Shown here piece by piece: positions 8,247-15,532 of a DNA stretch of 24,792 nucleotides. Where the stretch lies: the NCBI GenBank assembly GCA_045614025.1, contig JAZLCE010000024.1, forward strand, positions 1 to 24,792, read 5' to 3'. The stretch is from RGIG4140 sp045614025 (GTDB lineage Bacteria; Pseudomonadota; Alphaproteobacteria; CAAHEQ01; UBA3637). The translations under genes and the position numbers were made by a program. Numbering within the stretch: position 1 is the first letter of the stretch; each line of letters starts with the position of its first letter. The notes under the pieces were generated by a model. The model had not been told where the DNA came from and ran no database searches. It saw only the letters and a list, made by a program, of their open reading frames with translations.

Positions 8247-8252
8247 GGGAAT

Positions 8253-9197
8253 ATGAATATAAAAAAGCGTTCTAAAATTTGGGTTGATCAAAAGTTAATT
8301 ACAAAAGAACAGCAACAAAAAATATTAAAACAAGAGGATAAGCGGTTTTTGCCGTTTGTCCTCTTAAGTTTTTTATGGATAGGGTTACTTTGTTGTTGTG
8401 TTGGAGTATTTTCTTTTTTTTATGAATATTGGGATAAAATACCAGTTATTTTTAAAGAAGTTGGATTTGCTATATCAAGTCTTCTTTTGCTTGTTTTAGG
8501 ATATCATGCAGTTCAAAAAAGAAAGAAATTTTTACTAGAAATTGTTTTATTTCTTTCGTTTTTTATGATTGGGGGTGGTGTTGGAATTTTTTTTCAACTT
8601 TTTAATTTTCCACTCACCCATTTTAATGGTATTCTTTTTTGGGCATTATTTTCCTTTATTTTAGTTTTTTTTGCAAAAAGAGAATTGTTATTTTTTCTTT
8701 GGATTCCTCTTTTTTTAGGAGGAGTTTTAGGCTCTTTAAAATTGGAGTTATTACTTTTGTTTTTTGAACAATCTCCTTTATTTTCAATTGTTTTAATTGA
8801 ATCTATTTTGTTTGTTATTATCTTGATAACTAAAAATTTTAACACTCATTTTTTAAGAGCCCTTTATAAATGGTCTGTTTTGTTATATTTTATTTTTTTG
8901 TTTATTTCATCTAGAGAGTTTTCAAGTCTTTTTGAATCAATTATTTTATTTTTATTTTTTAGTCTTCTTTTATTTGCTCTATCTATTAAAGAAAAAAGGG
9001 TTTATTTGTTTAATATAACAAGCTTTTTTGTTTTAATAAGACTCGTTTATTTGTATATTGAGCTTTTTGAAGATAAATATAGGGCGGGTATTTGGTTTTT
9101 ATTTATAGGAGGCTTTCTTTTGTTATTTGTTTTCTCTTGGATATTTATTGAAACTAAAATATTATCAAATAGAGAGAATGTTTTAATTAAAAAGTAA
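8253..9197 (+). CDS. DUF2157-type polytopic membrane protein
   Basis: A 314-residue, strongly hydrophobic protein. The N-terminal 30 residues are soluble and resemble the DUF2157 lead-in (WVDQKLITKEQQQKIL, 10-25). About nine membrane segments follow, roughly at 34-58, 67-84, 94-116, 125-141, 145-161, 175-193, 206-219, 228-243 and 276-299. The function of the family is unknown; it is often found as an inner-membrane protein. The ribosome site GAGGGG lies against the hairpin at the tkt end. Codon use is even richer in TTT and TTA than that of its neighbours, as expected for such a Phe/Leu-rich protein. The family assignment rests on the N-terminal pattern and topology only. Confidence 0.65.
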   Translation: MNIKKRSKIWVDQKLITKEQQQKILKQEDKRFLPFVLLSFLWIGLLCCCVGVFSFFYEYWDKIPVIFKEVGFAISSLLLLVLGYHAVQKRKKFLLEIVLFLSFFMIGGGVGIFFQLFNFPLTHFNGILFWALFSFILVFFAKRELLFFLWIPLFLGGVLGSLKLELLLLFFEQSPLFSIVLIESILFVIILITKNFNTHFLRALYKWSVLLYFIFLFISSREFSSLFESIILFLFFSLLLFALSIKEKRVYLFNITSFFVLIRLVYLYIELFEDKYRAGIWFLFIGGFLLLFVFSWIFIETKILSNRENVLIKK

Positions 9198-9204
9198 AAA
9201 AATA

Positions 9205-9233
9205 TTGATTTTTGCGCTGTTTGTTTGTATAAG
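9205..9233 (+). promoter_or_regulatory. Possible sigma-70-type promoter of fba
   Basis: TTGATT at 9205-9210, a 17-base spacer, then TATAAG at 9228-9233. The start site would be near 9240, giving a leader of about 45 bases. A second TATACT lies at 9265-9270 but lacks a well-spaced -35 box. Confidence 0.4.
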
Positions 9234-9284
9234 TTTGAACATAAATTATGATTCTTAACAAGACTATACTGAAAGGATAAAAAA

Positions 9285-10349
9285 ATGGCTTTAGTTTCTT
9301 TAAGACAATTATTAGATCATGCAGCTGAATATGGGTATGGTATCCCTGCTTTTAATGTGAATAATATGGAACAAGTGTTAGCAATTTTAGCTGCTGCACA
9401 AAAAACAAATTCTCCAGTTATTATTCAAGCCAGTAAAGGTGCCAGAGCTTATGCTAATGATGCAGTTTTAAAACACTTAATGATGGCTGGTGTTGAAATG
9501 TATCCAGATTTACCAATCTGTGTTCACCAAGATCATGGTTCAAGCCCAGAAGTTTGCTATTCAGCAATGATGAATGGGTTCACATCTGTTATGATGGATG
9601 GTTCTTTAACATTAGATGGTCAACCAGCTTCTCATGAATATAATGCAAAAGTAACAGGCGAAGTAACATCAGTTGCTCATCCAGTTGGTGTTTCTGTTGA
9701 AGGTGAATTGGGTTGTATTGGTTCATTAGAAACAGGTAAAGGTGAAAAAGAAGATGGTCATGGATTTGATGGCGAAATTGATAAATCAAAACTTTTAACA
9801 GATCCAGATGATGCTGTTCGCTTTGTTGAAGAAACAAAAGTTGATGCTTTGGCTGTTGCTATTGGAACAAGCCATGGTGCTTATAAATTCACTCGTAAAC
9901 CAGATGGGGCTATCTTATCTATTGATACAATTAAGAAAATTCATGAAAAATTGCCATATACACACTTGGTAATGCATGGTTCTTCATCAGTTCCACAAGA
10001 TTTGCAAGATATCATTAATGCTTACGGCGGTCAAATGCCACAAACATATGGTGTTCCTGTTGAAGAAATCCAAGAAGCTATTAAACATGGTGTTCGTAAA
10101 GTAAATGTTGATACAGATTTAAGAATGGCAATGACAGGTGCAATCCGTAAGTTATACACAGAAAAACCAGCTGAATTTGATCCTCGTAAATACTTAAAAC
10201 CAGCATTAGATGCTATGCAAAAAGTTTGTGAAGAAAGATATGTTCAATTTGGTGCAGCAGGTCATGCTTCAAAAATTAAACCAATTTCATTAGCTGATAT
10301 GGCAAAACGCTATAAATCTGGTGAATTGGATCCGAAAATTGTTAAATAA
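9285..10349 (+). CDS. fba: Class II fructose-bisphosphate aldolase
   Basis: A 354-residue zinc-dependent aldolase of the longer class IIA / Calvin-cycle subtype that cleaves fructose-1,6-bisphosphate into two triose phosphates (and forms it in gluconeogenesis). HQDHG at 81-85 holds catalytic D83 and zinc ligand H84; VEGELG at 138-143, GTSHG at 194-198 (H197) and LVMHGSSS at 228-235 (H231) supply the remaining metal and substrate positions. An AAAGGA ribosome site precedes the ATG. Its codons are less skewed than those of its neighbours, which suggests high expression. A strong terminator follows. Confidence 0.96.
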   Translation: MALVSLRQLLDHAAEYGYGIPAFNVNNMEQVLAILAAAQKTNSPVIIQASKGARAYANDAVLKHLMMAGVEMYPDLPICVHQDHGSSPEVCYSAMMNGFTSVMMDGSLTLDGQPASHEYNAKVTGEVTSVAHPVGVSVEGELGCIGSLETGKGEKEDGHGFDGEIDKSKLLTDPDDAVRFVEETKVDALAVAIGTSHGAYKFTRKPDGAILSIDTIKKIHEKLPYTHLVMHGSSSVPQDLQDIINAYGGQMPQTYGVPVEEIQEAIKHGVRKVNVDTDLRMAMTGAIRKLYTEKPAEFDPRKYLKPALDAMQKVCEERYVQFGAAGHASKIKPISLADMAKRYKSGELDPKIVK

Positions 10350-10355
10350 CAAAAT

Positions 10356-10397
10356 ATAAAAGGGAAGAGGTTATCCCCTTCCCTTTTATTTTTTTTT
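10356..10397 (+). terminator. Strong intrinsic terminator after fba
   Basis: A 12-base arm, ATAAAAGGGAAG, pairs with CTTCCCTTTTAT, with a further AGG/CCC pairing inside, followed by eight or nine T. The rpe ribosome site GAGG begins at 10398, directly after the T tract. Confidence 0.9.
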
Positions 10398-10406
10398 GAG
10401 GAAAAA

Positions 10407-11048
10407 ATGGTGTTAGTAGCTCCAAGTATTTTATCGGCAGATTTTTCTTGTTTAGGAAAAGAAATAAAAGCATTAACAACAGCAGGTGCAGATTTAATTC
10501 ATATTGATGTAATGGATGGGGTTTTTGTTCCAAATTTAACTTTTGGAGCACCTGTTATTAAATCAATTAGAAAAGATACAAATTTGCCATTTGATGTTCA
10601 TTTAATGGTTGAAAAGCCATCAGTGTTGATTAAAGATTTTGCTGATGCTGGAGCAGATTTAATTACAGTTCATTTAGAATGTAAAGAAGAAATACCATAC
10701 TTAATTTCGTTGGTAAAAAAAGAAAAGAAAAAAGTTGGTATTTCAATTAAACCAAACACAAAAGTTGCAGATATTTTACCTTATATACCAGATATTGATT
10801 TAATTTTAGTTATGTCTGTAGAACCGGGGTTTGGTGGGCAAAATTTTCAACAACAGGCTATTAAAAAAATAGCTGATTTAAAAGAATTAATCGGAAAGAA
10901 AAAAGTTTTAATTTCTGTTGATGGTGGTATTAATGATGCGACAGCTCCAGCTTGTGTTTATGCTGGTGCTGATATTTTAGTTGCTGGAAGTTATGTTTTT
11001 AAAAATAAACCATATCAAAAAGCAATCAATAAGTTGAAGGGATGTTAA
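10407..11048 (+). CDS. rpe: Ribulose-phosphate 3-epimerase
   Basis: A 213-residue TIM-barrel enzyme that interconverts ribulose-5-phosphate and xylulose-5-phosphate, feeding transketolase. APSILSADF (5-13), IHIDVMDGVFVPNLTFG (31-47, metal ligands H32 and D34), DVHLMV (63-68, H65) and VDGGIN (171-176, D172) are the standard metal and catalytic positions. The phosphate-binding segments VEPGFGGQ (138-145) and AGSYVF (193-198) are intact. It begins 10 bases after the fba terminator tract and ends exactly where phoB begins. Confidence 0.95.
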   Translation: MVLVAPSILSADFSCLGKEIKALTTAGADLIHIDVMDGVFVPNLTFGAPVIKSIRKDTNLPFDVHLMVEKPSVLIKDFADAGADLITVHLECKEEIPYLISLVKKEKKKVGISIKPNTKVADILPYIPDIDLILVMSVEPGFGGQNFQQQAIKKIADLKELIGKKKVLISVDGGINDATAPACVYAGADILVAGSYVFKNKPYQKAINKLKGC

Positions 11049-11750
11049 ATGACAAAGATAATGATTGTTGAAGATGAAACAGCATTGGTCACGCTGTTAA
11101 AATATAATCTTGAAAAACAAGGTTATGAAACAATTGTTGTTATGGATGGAAAAGATGTGATATCAACAGCAATCACTGAAAAACCAGACTTGGTTCTTTT
11201 GGATTGGATGTTGCCGAATGTGCAAGGAATTGATATTTGTAGAGAGATGAGAAGAACTTATGAATTGAGAAGTATTCCCATCATTATGTTAACAGCCAGA
11301 GGGGAAGAAGCTGATAAAGTGAGAGGTCTTTCTTTTGGTGCTGATGATTATATGACAAAACCATATTCAATTCCCGAATTAATGGCCAGAATTGGTGCTT
11401 TGCTCCGCCGAGTTCAACCGGAAAATAGGCAAGATAATTTATCTTATGAAGATTTAACAATGGATTTTGCAAAAAGACGGGTAATACGTGGGGATCGAGC
11501 AGTGCATTTAGGTCCAACAGAATTTAGATTATTGCAATATTTAATGGAAAAACCAGGAGTTGTTCTTTCCAGAGAATCTCTTTTAAAGCTTGTGTGGGGT
11601 GGATCTATTCATGTTGAGCTTAGAACAGTTGATGTTCATATCAGACGTTTAAGAAGGGCTTTGAATGAAGGAGGAGAACCTGATATTATCAGAACGGTTC
11701 GTTCAGCAGGTTATGCACTTGATAGTTCTGCTGCAGATGAAGAAGAATAA
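11049..11750 (+). CDS. phoB: PhoB-type response regulator (OmpR family)
   Basis: A 233-residue protein. The receiver domain at 1-122 has acidic residues E8/D9, phospho-acceptor D52 (LLDWMLP), T82 and K104. The winged-helix DNA-binding domain at about 130-228 has LGPTEFRLLQYLMEKPGVVLSRESLL and the VDVHIRRLRRAL recognition helix. This matches PhoB closely; the regulator controls phosphate-starvation genes in other bacteria. Its partner kinase PhoR, PstSCAB and PhoU are absent from the window. The ATG follows the rpe stop with no gap, so it is co-translated with rpe. Confidence 0.85.
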   Translation: MTKIMIVEDETALVTLLKYNLEKQGYETIVVMDGKDVISTAITEKPDLVLLDWMLPNVQGIDICREMRRTYELRSIPIIMLTARGEEADKVRGLSFGADDYMTKPYSIPELMARIGALLRRVQPENRQDNLSYEDLTMDFAKRRVIRGDRAVHLGPTEFRLLQYLMEKPGVVLSRESLLKLVWGGSIHVELRTVDVHIRRLRRALNEGGEPDIIRTVRSAGYALDSSAADEEE

Positions 11751-11779
11751 AAAAAACTCCCTTAAAGGGAGTTTTTTTA
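11751..11779. terminator. Bidirectional terminator between phoB and tRNA-Ser
   Basis: A run of A, ACTCCC, a short loop, GGGAGT and a run of T. Because both sides carry the required tract, the hairpin can end the rightward phoB transcript and the leftward tRNA-Ser transcript. Confidence 0.85.
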
Positions 11780-11871
11780 TGGCGGAGAGGAAGGGATTCG
11801 AACCCCCGATACTGTAAACCAGCATACATGATTTCGAGTCACGCGCATTCAACCAGCTCTGCCACCTCTCC
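11780..11871 (-). tRNA. tRNA-Ser (anticodon CGA)
   Basis: Read leftward: acceptor GGAGAGG pairs with CCTCTCC, the discriminator is G and CCA is encoded. The anticodon loop CTCGAAA gives CGA, decoding UCG. The long class II variable arm has a 6-base stem (ATGCTG/CAGTAT) as expected for serine tRNA. The T loop is TTCGAAT; two G-U pairs occur in the T stem. Length is 92 bases with CCA. Confidence 0.95.
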
Positions 11872-12085
11872 ATACAACGGACCGCAGATGTTGCCATCCC
11901 TATCCTAAAAGCTCTCAATCATGTATTTATTTGCTGGCGCAAACACATGATTTGCTGATAAATAGTATCTTTTTTTGCTTTAAAAATCAAGAAAAAAGAA
12001 TTTTTCGTTTGTTTTTTTATTAGACAGCTTATTGGCTGTCTTTCACTCTTTAAAAGAATGATTATTTTTTTTTATGGAGGTTTAA
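11872..12085. other. Divergent spacer between tRNA-Ser and histidine kinase
   Basis: This gene-free spacer must hold the leftward tRNA promoter and the rightward kinase promoter, but I see no convincing -35/-10 pair for either. It contains an inverted repeat AATCATGT/ACATGATT (11917-11924, 11945-11952) that could be an operator, and a hairpin AGACAGC/GCTGTCT (12022-12028, 12035-12041) whose tail (TTTCACTCTTT) is too broken for a clear terminator. A strong GGAGG ribosome site at 12076-12080 precedes the kinase. Confidence 0.5.
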
Positions 12086-12937
12086 ATGCAAAGAAAGACT
12101 GAAGAAAAATTGTTAAATGAAATTTTAAAATTAAAAGAAGATAAATCAGTTTTAATTAATCATGAGGAAGCAATTAATAATTTAATAGCTCATTTATTGT
12201 TTTTAAAATACCAATCAGAAGCTTTTTATAAAGAACAAAGGCTTTTTATAGCAAAAATGAATCATGAATTAAAAACACCTTTAAATGCTATTTTAGGGTT
12301 TGCTCAAATAATGAAAGATGAAATTCAAAACGAAAAGCATAAAAAATATATTCAACATATTCTTTCGAGTGGACGAATGATTTTATCTTTAATTGATAAT
12401 ATGTTAGATTTTTCAAAATCAGAGATGAATGATCTTAAAATCAACGAATCAAAAGTTGAGTTATTAACCATTTTAAATGAAACAATTTTGTTGATTCAAA
12501 AAGCTTTTCCTTTGGAAAAAAGAAAAATAAAAATTCATTTTTCATCTTTAATTTATTTAAGATTTGATGAAAGAATGTTGAAACAGATTTTTTTAAATAT
12601 TCTTTCAAATGCGGTTAAGTTTACAAGTTCAGATGGAAGTATAGATATTTATTTTGAAAAGTTATCCACAGGCATTCGCCTTATTTTTAAAGACAATGGT
12701 TATGGAATTGAAAAAGAAAAATTAACACATATTTTTGATCCTTTTTATCAAAAGGTTTCTGCTATTGGTAAATATCAGCAAGGTATGGGATTAGGACTTG
12801 TATTAGTTAAAAAAATGGTTATACTACATCAAGGAAGAGTTGATATTAAAAGTGTTTTAAATCAAGGAACATCTTTAATAATTGATTTTCCCAAAGAACG
12901 CATTATTTTACCAGGAGATGATGATGAAAATATTTAA
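12086..12937 (+). CDS. Soluble sensor histidine kinase
   Basis: A 283-residue kinase without any membrane segment. Residues 1-50 are a charged, probably coiled-coil lead. The dimerization/phospho-acceptor box FIAKMNHELKTPLNAILGF (54-72) contains H60. The ATP-binding domain shows the N box (NILSNAVKF, 171-179), D box (DNGYGIE, 203-209), F box (FDPFYQ, 217-222) and G2 box (GMGLGL, 233-238). All catalytic residues are present, so autophosphorylation is expected. No sensory domain (PAS, HAMP, periplasmic loop) is visible, and no dedicated regulator is adjacent; the nearest is the PhoB-type gene across the tRNA. It ends in GDDDENI over a GAT repeat that overlaps the start of the next gene by 14 bases. 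Confidence 0.88.
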   Translation: MQRKTEEKLLNEILKLKEDKSVLINHEEAINNLIAHLLFLKYQSEAFYKEQRLFIAKMNHELKTPLNAILGFAQIMKDEIQNEKHKKYIQHILSSGRMILSLIDNMLDFSKSEMNDLKINESKVELLTILNETILLIQKAFPLEKRKIKIHFSSLIYLRFDERMLKQIFLNILSNAVKFTSSDGSIDIYFEKLSTGIRLIFKDNGYGIEKEKLTHIFDPFYQKVSAIGKYQQGMGLGLVLVKKMVILHQGRVDIKSVLNQGTSLIIDFPKERIILPGDDDENI

Positions 12938-13835
12938 AATTTTTCTTTTAATTGGTGCCTTATGTTGTTTTAGTATTCCTTCTTATGCAACAAAAAAGAA
13001 GGGATATGTTGAGGGGGAAGAGGTTAAAAAAGTTCAAATAAAAGAAAAACAAAAAATTGTATGTGGTTATAATGCGCCAATTCGAGTTGCAGGTTTTGTT
13101 ACGAATCCTCCTTTTGGTTGGGTGACGCAAGAACCAAGTCGTCGAGATGAAGATCGGCTTATTTATGTGAATAACGGTTATGCTTATGACTTATTTACAA
13201 AAATGGCGAAAAATTTGGATTTTAAGGTTCAAAATGTTGGTTATAAATCTTATCAAGAAGCCTTAAAAGACTTGCAACGTGGAAAAATAGATGTTGTGAC
13301 AGGAGTTTATTTTAATAAACATAATTTAGGAGTTGGCATTAATTTATTATATCCAAGTTTTATGGATAACCCCATTGTTCCAATTTTTGTTAAAGGAAAA
13401 GAAAAAGAAATTAAATCATTTAATGATTTTGCTGGGTTAAAAGGTGTTGTCCGTCAAGAAGAGATGATTTATCCTATTATTTATCGTCAGTTGCCAAAAT
13501 CCGTTCAAATGAAACAGGTTTCCGGTTCAAAAAAAGCATTTCAAATGTTGATGAAAGGCGAAGTTGATTATATGCTTTCAAGTCTTTATTCGGCTGAAGC
13601 TGAGGCGCGTCGATTTAAATTGATTGATAAACTTCATTTTTCAACTTATGCCTTGGTTAATCCTAACCTCTTTTTTGCCTTTTCATCAGTAACAGAGTGT
13701 CAAAAACTTAAAGGTAAATTTACGGAAGAATTACGCCGTTTACAAAGTGATAAAGAGGGGTATCGTAAAAACTTTATTCATTATATTGATCAATGGGGAC
13801 TTGATTTTAAAGATGAGCCTGGTTTAGAATATTAA
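12924..13835 (+). CDS. Periplasmic family-3 solute-binding protein
   Basis: A 303-residue protein when started at the last of three in-frame ATGs (12918, 12921, 12924); AGGAG at 12913-12917 is best spaced for 12924. A signal peptide covers residues 1-22 (hydrophobic core then SYA). The rest resembles the amino-acid-type binding proteins (SBP_bac_3): a first strand IRVAGFVTNPPFGWV (53-67), YAYDLFTKMAKNLDF (87-101), YQEALKDLQRGKIDVVTG (110-127), and the hinge segment LKGVVRQEEM (172-181). No ABC permease or ATPase is nearby. The overlap with the kinase gene implies coupled translation and perhaps a common signal, but the ligand cannot be predicted. Confidence 0.75.
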   Translation: MKIFKIFLLIGALCCFSIPSYATKKKGYVEGEEVKKVQIKEKQKIVCGYNAPIRVAGFVTNPPFGWVTQEPSRRDEDRLIYVNNGYAYDLFTKMAKNLDFKVQNVGYKSYQEALKDLQRGKIDVVTGVYFNKHNLGVGINLLYPSFMDNPIVPIFVKGKEKEIKSFNDFAGLKGVVRQEEMIYPIIYRQLPKSVQMKQVSGSKKAFQMLMKGEVDYMLSSLYSAEAEARRFKLIDKLHFSTYALVNPNLFFAFSSVTECQKLKGKFTEELRRLQSDKEGYRKNFIHYIDQWGLDFKDEPGLEY

Positions 13836-13862
13836 TTAATGAATTTTAAGTTTAACAAATAG

Positions 13863-13890
13863 AAAAAGCGCTCAAAAAGAGCGCTTTTTT
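13863..13890. terminator. Bidirectional terminator between convergent genes
   Basis: AAAAAGCGCTC, loop AAAAA, GAGCGCTTTTT. Symmetric A and T tracts allow use from both sides: the rightward solute-binding gene and the leftward M23 gene, whose stop codon (13889-13891) touches the hairpin. Confidence 0.9.
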
Positions 13891-15346
13891 AATGAGGTTT
13901 TTTAGGGGGAATTGGTGGTGTTTTTCCGAATAGATGTTCCAAATAATCAGGATGAATGGATTCGGCCATTAATTTAAATTGTTCCATTTCAAATCCAGTT
14001 AATTGATATCCAGCAATTACGTGCTTATTAAGTGGATTTTGTGTTTTCCCGTTTTTCCAAACTTCATAATGTAAATGAGGACCCGTTGCCCTACCCGTAG
14101 CGCCAACATAAGCAATAACCTCTCCACGTTTAACACGTGATCCACGTTTTAAACCTTTTCTAAAACCATGCATGTGGCCATATGCTGTTTCAAATCCGCC
14201 AGCGTGTTTAATTCTGATATATTTGCCATATGCTCCTTTTCGTCCAATTTGAGTGATAACTCCATCTGCCGCAGCGTAAATTGGCGTTCCTCGTGGACAG
14301 GCTAAATCTGCACCGCTATGGAATAAACGATACATTAAAACAGGGTGTCTGCGCCAACCATATGGAGATGATAATCTTGGAATTGCTTTAACAGGTCGTT
14401 GTGCAAGAGTTTGTTCTCCTCTTTGTCCAAGAGGATTATAATAGCCGGCAACACCTTTTGAATTTTTATACAAATAGCGATAAATTGTTTTCTTTCCATT
14501 TTGAAGGCCAATAAAAACAAGCTCTTTATCAATATCAAGTTCAATGCCACTTGGAGTTACTTTTTTTGTATAGATAATATCAAATGTATCGCCTTTGCGC
14601 ATATTTGATCTGAAATCAAATTCGTCTTCAAGGGCATTTGTGATTTGCGTTATAATTGATTGGGGCACGCCAGCTTTTTGAGCAGATCCTTGAAAAGTGC
14701 GTTCAATTTTACCTTTAATTCTTTCTTGTTGAATTGAAACTTGCCCTGTGTGAGTGAATGGTGTTAATGTATCATTTTCCGTTTTGATAATGGCAACAAA
14801 TTCATCTCCAGCTAATTGAATAGCAAGACCCAAAAAGTTTTGATTATTATCATTAAAACTTAAAATAATGGTTCCTTGAGGAAGTGTGTTTAAGTTAACA
14901 AGTGTTGAAATTGATTCTAAAATTTTTGGATGATCTGTTTGTGGTATATTTGATTTTGTTAAAAATGTTGAAAAAGTTTCATTACTTTTTAAAACATATG
15001 TAGATAAAATAGCTTCTTTTGCTAAAACTTTTTGTTCTAAATCTGTTAGTGATGGTTCTGGAGTATCTTCAATAACAGGTTCATCCCCTAAATCAGAATG
15101 AACAACTTCTTGTTCCACTGGTTGAATGATTTCTTGTTCTTCTTGCTGAGATTGGGTTGGGGTTTCCTTTTCTTTTTCATTAGTAAGCAAAATTAATAAA
15201 CCCAATGAAAGCAACAAAAACATTGTTGTGAAAAATATTTTATCTGTTAATTCGCGATGCCCTACCCCATTAATCTTCTTATATGTTCTATATCTGAAGA
15301 CTTTTGATTGTTGCGCCGCTTTTTTAATTTTATTTAATATTTTCAT
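13889..15346 (-). CDS. Membrane-anchored M23 endopeptidase (MepM-like)
   Basis: A 485-residue protein. A short basic cytoplasmic tail (1-36) is followed by one membrane helix (about 37-55) and an acidic Gln/Glu/Pro-rich linker (60-105). A regulatory region follows at about 115-300, with a LysM-like/Csd3-like segment (YVLKSNETFSTFL) and a second domain. The M23 catalytic domain is at about 325-440: HSGAD (343-347) gives H343 and D347, AYGHMHGF gives H391, and GPHLHYEVW (422-430) gives H426. The layout matches the MepM/Csd3-type peptidoglycan endopeptidases that open cross-links during wall growth. The active site is intact. No clear Shine-Dalgarno precedes the ATG. It is convergent with the solute-binding gene and divergent from lpxC. 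Confidence 0.9.
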   Translation of the reverse strand: MKILNKIKKAAQQSKVFRYRTYKKINGVGHRELTDKIFFTTMFLLLSLGLLILLTNEKEKETPTQSQQEEQEIIQPVEQEVVHSDLGDEPVIEDTPEPSLTDLEQKVLAKEAILSTYVLKSNETFSTFLTKSNIPQTDHPKILESISTLVNLNTLPQGTIILSFNDNNQNFLGLAIQLAGDEFVAIIKTENDTLTPFTHTGQVSIQQERIKGKIERTFQGSAQKAGVPQSIITQITNALEDEFDFRSNMRKGDTFDIIYTKKVTPSGIELDIDKELVFIGLQNGKKTIYRYLYKNSKGVAGYYNPLGQRGEQTLAQRPVKAIPRLSSPYGWRRHPVLMYRLFHSGADLACPRGTPIYAAADGVITQIGRKGAYGKYIRIKHAGGFETAYGHMHGFRKGLKRGSRVKRGEVIAYVGATGRATGPHLHYEVWKNGKTQNPLNKHVIAGYQLTGFEMEQFKLMAESIHPDYLEHLFGKTPPIPPKKPH

Positions 15347-15532
15347 ATTTATGAGTTTGAATTATTTTTAAATATAAGTCAAGTTAAAAGATAAAACATA
15401 TCTAATATATTGAAATATAATGATAAAAATAATACTTGTTGTTTTGTAACAATTTGAAATAATCATTGATTTGCATAATTTAATATAAAAAAGTATTCTT
15501 TGACTAACAAGTTTAGTGTAAGGAGATCTTTT
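15347..15532. promoter_or_regulatory. Divergent promoter region, with lpxC promoter
   Basis: For lpxC, TTGCAT at 15471-15476, a 17-base spacer and TATTCT at 15494-15499 form a good promoter, with a start near 15506 and a leader of about 27 bases containing AGGAG at 15521-15525. For the leftward M23 gene, a TTGACT is seen on the minus strand at 15382-15377, but its -10 match is poor. Confidence 0.55.

Noticed and set aside
9589..9837. Leftward open frame of 82 codons antisense to fba
   Set aside because: The composition (rich in Leu, His, Gln) is that of an antisense shadow of a strongly coding gene.
10152..10160. TTATACACA in fba as a further DnaA box
   Set aside because: It fits only the relaxed consensus and lies within conserved aldolase codons; it was not counted with the perfect boxes.
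12022..12041. Hairpin AGACAGC/GCTGTCT as a terminator or riboswitch
   Set aside because: The tail is interrupted by C and A bases, no gene ends just upstream on the plus strand, and the element is too small for a known riboswitch.
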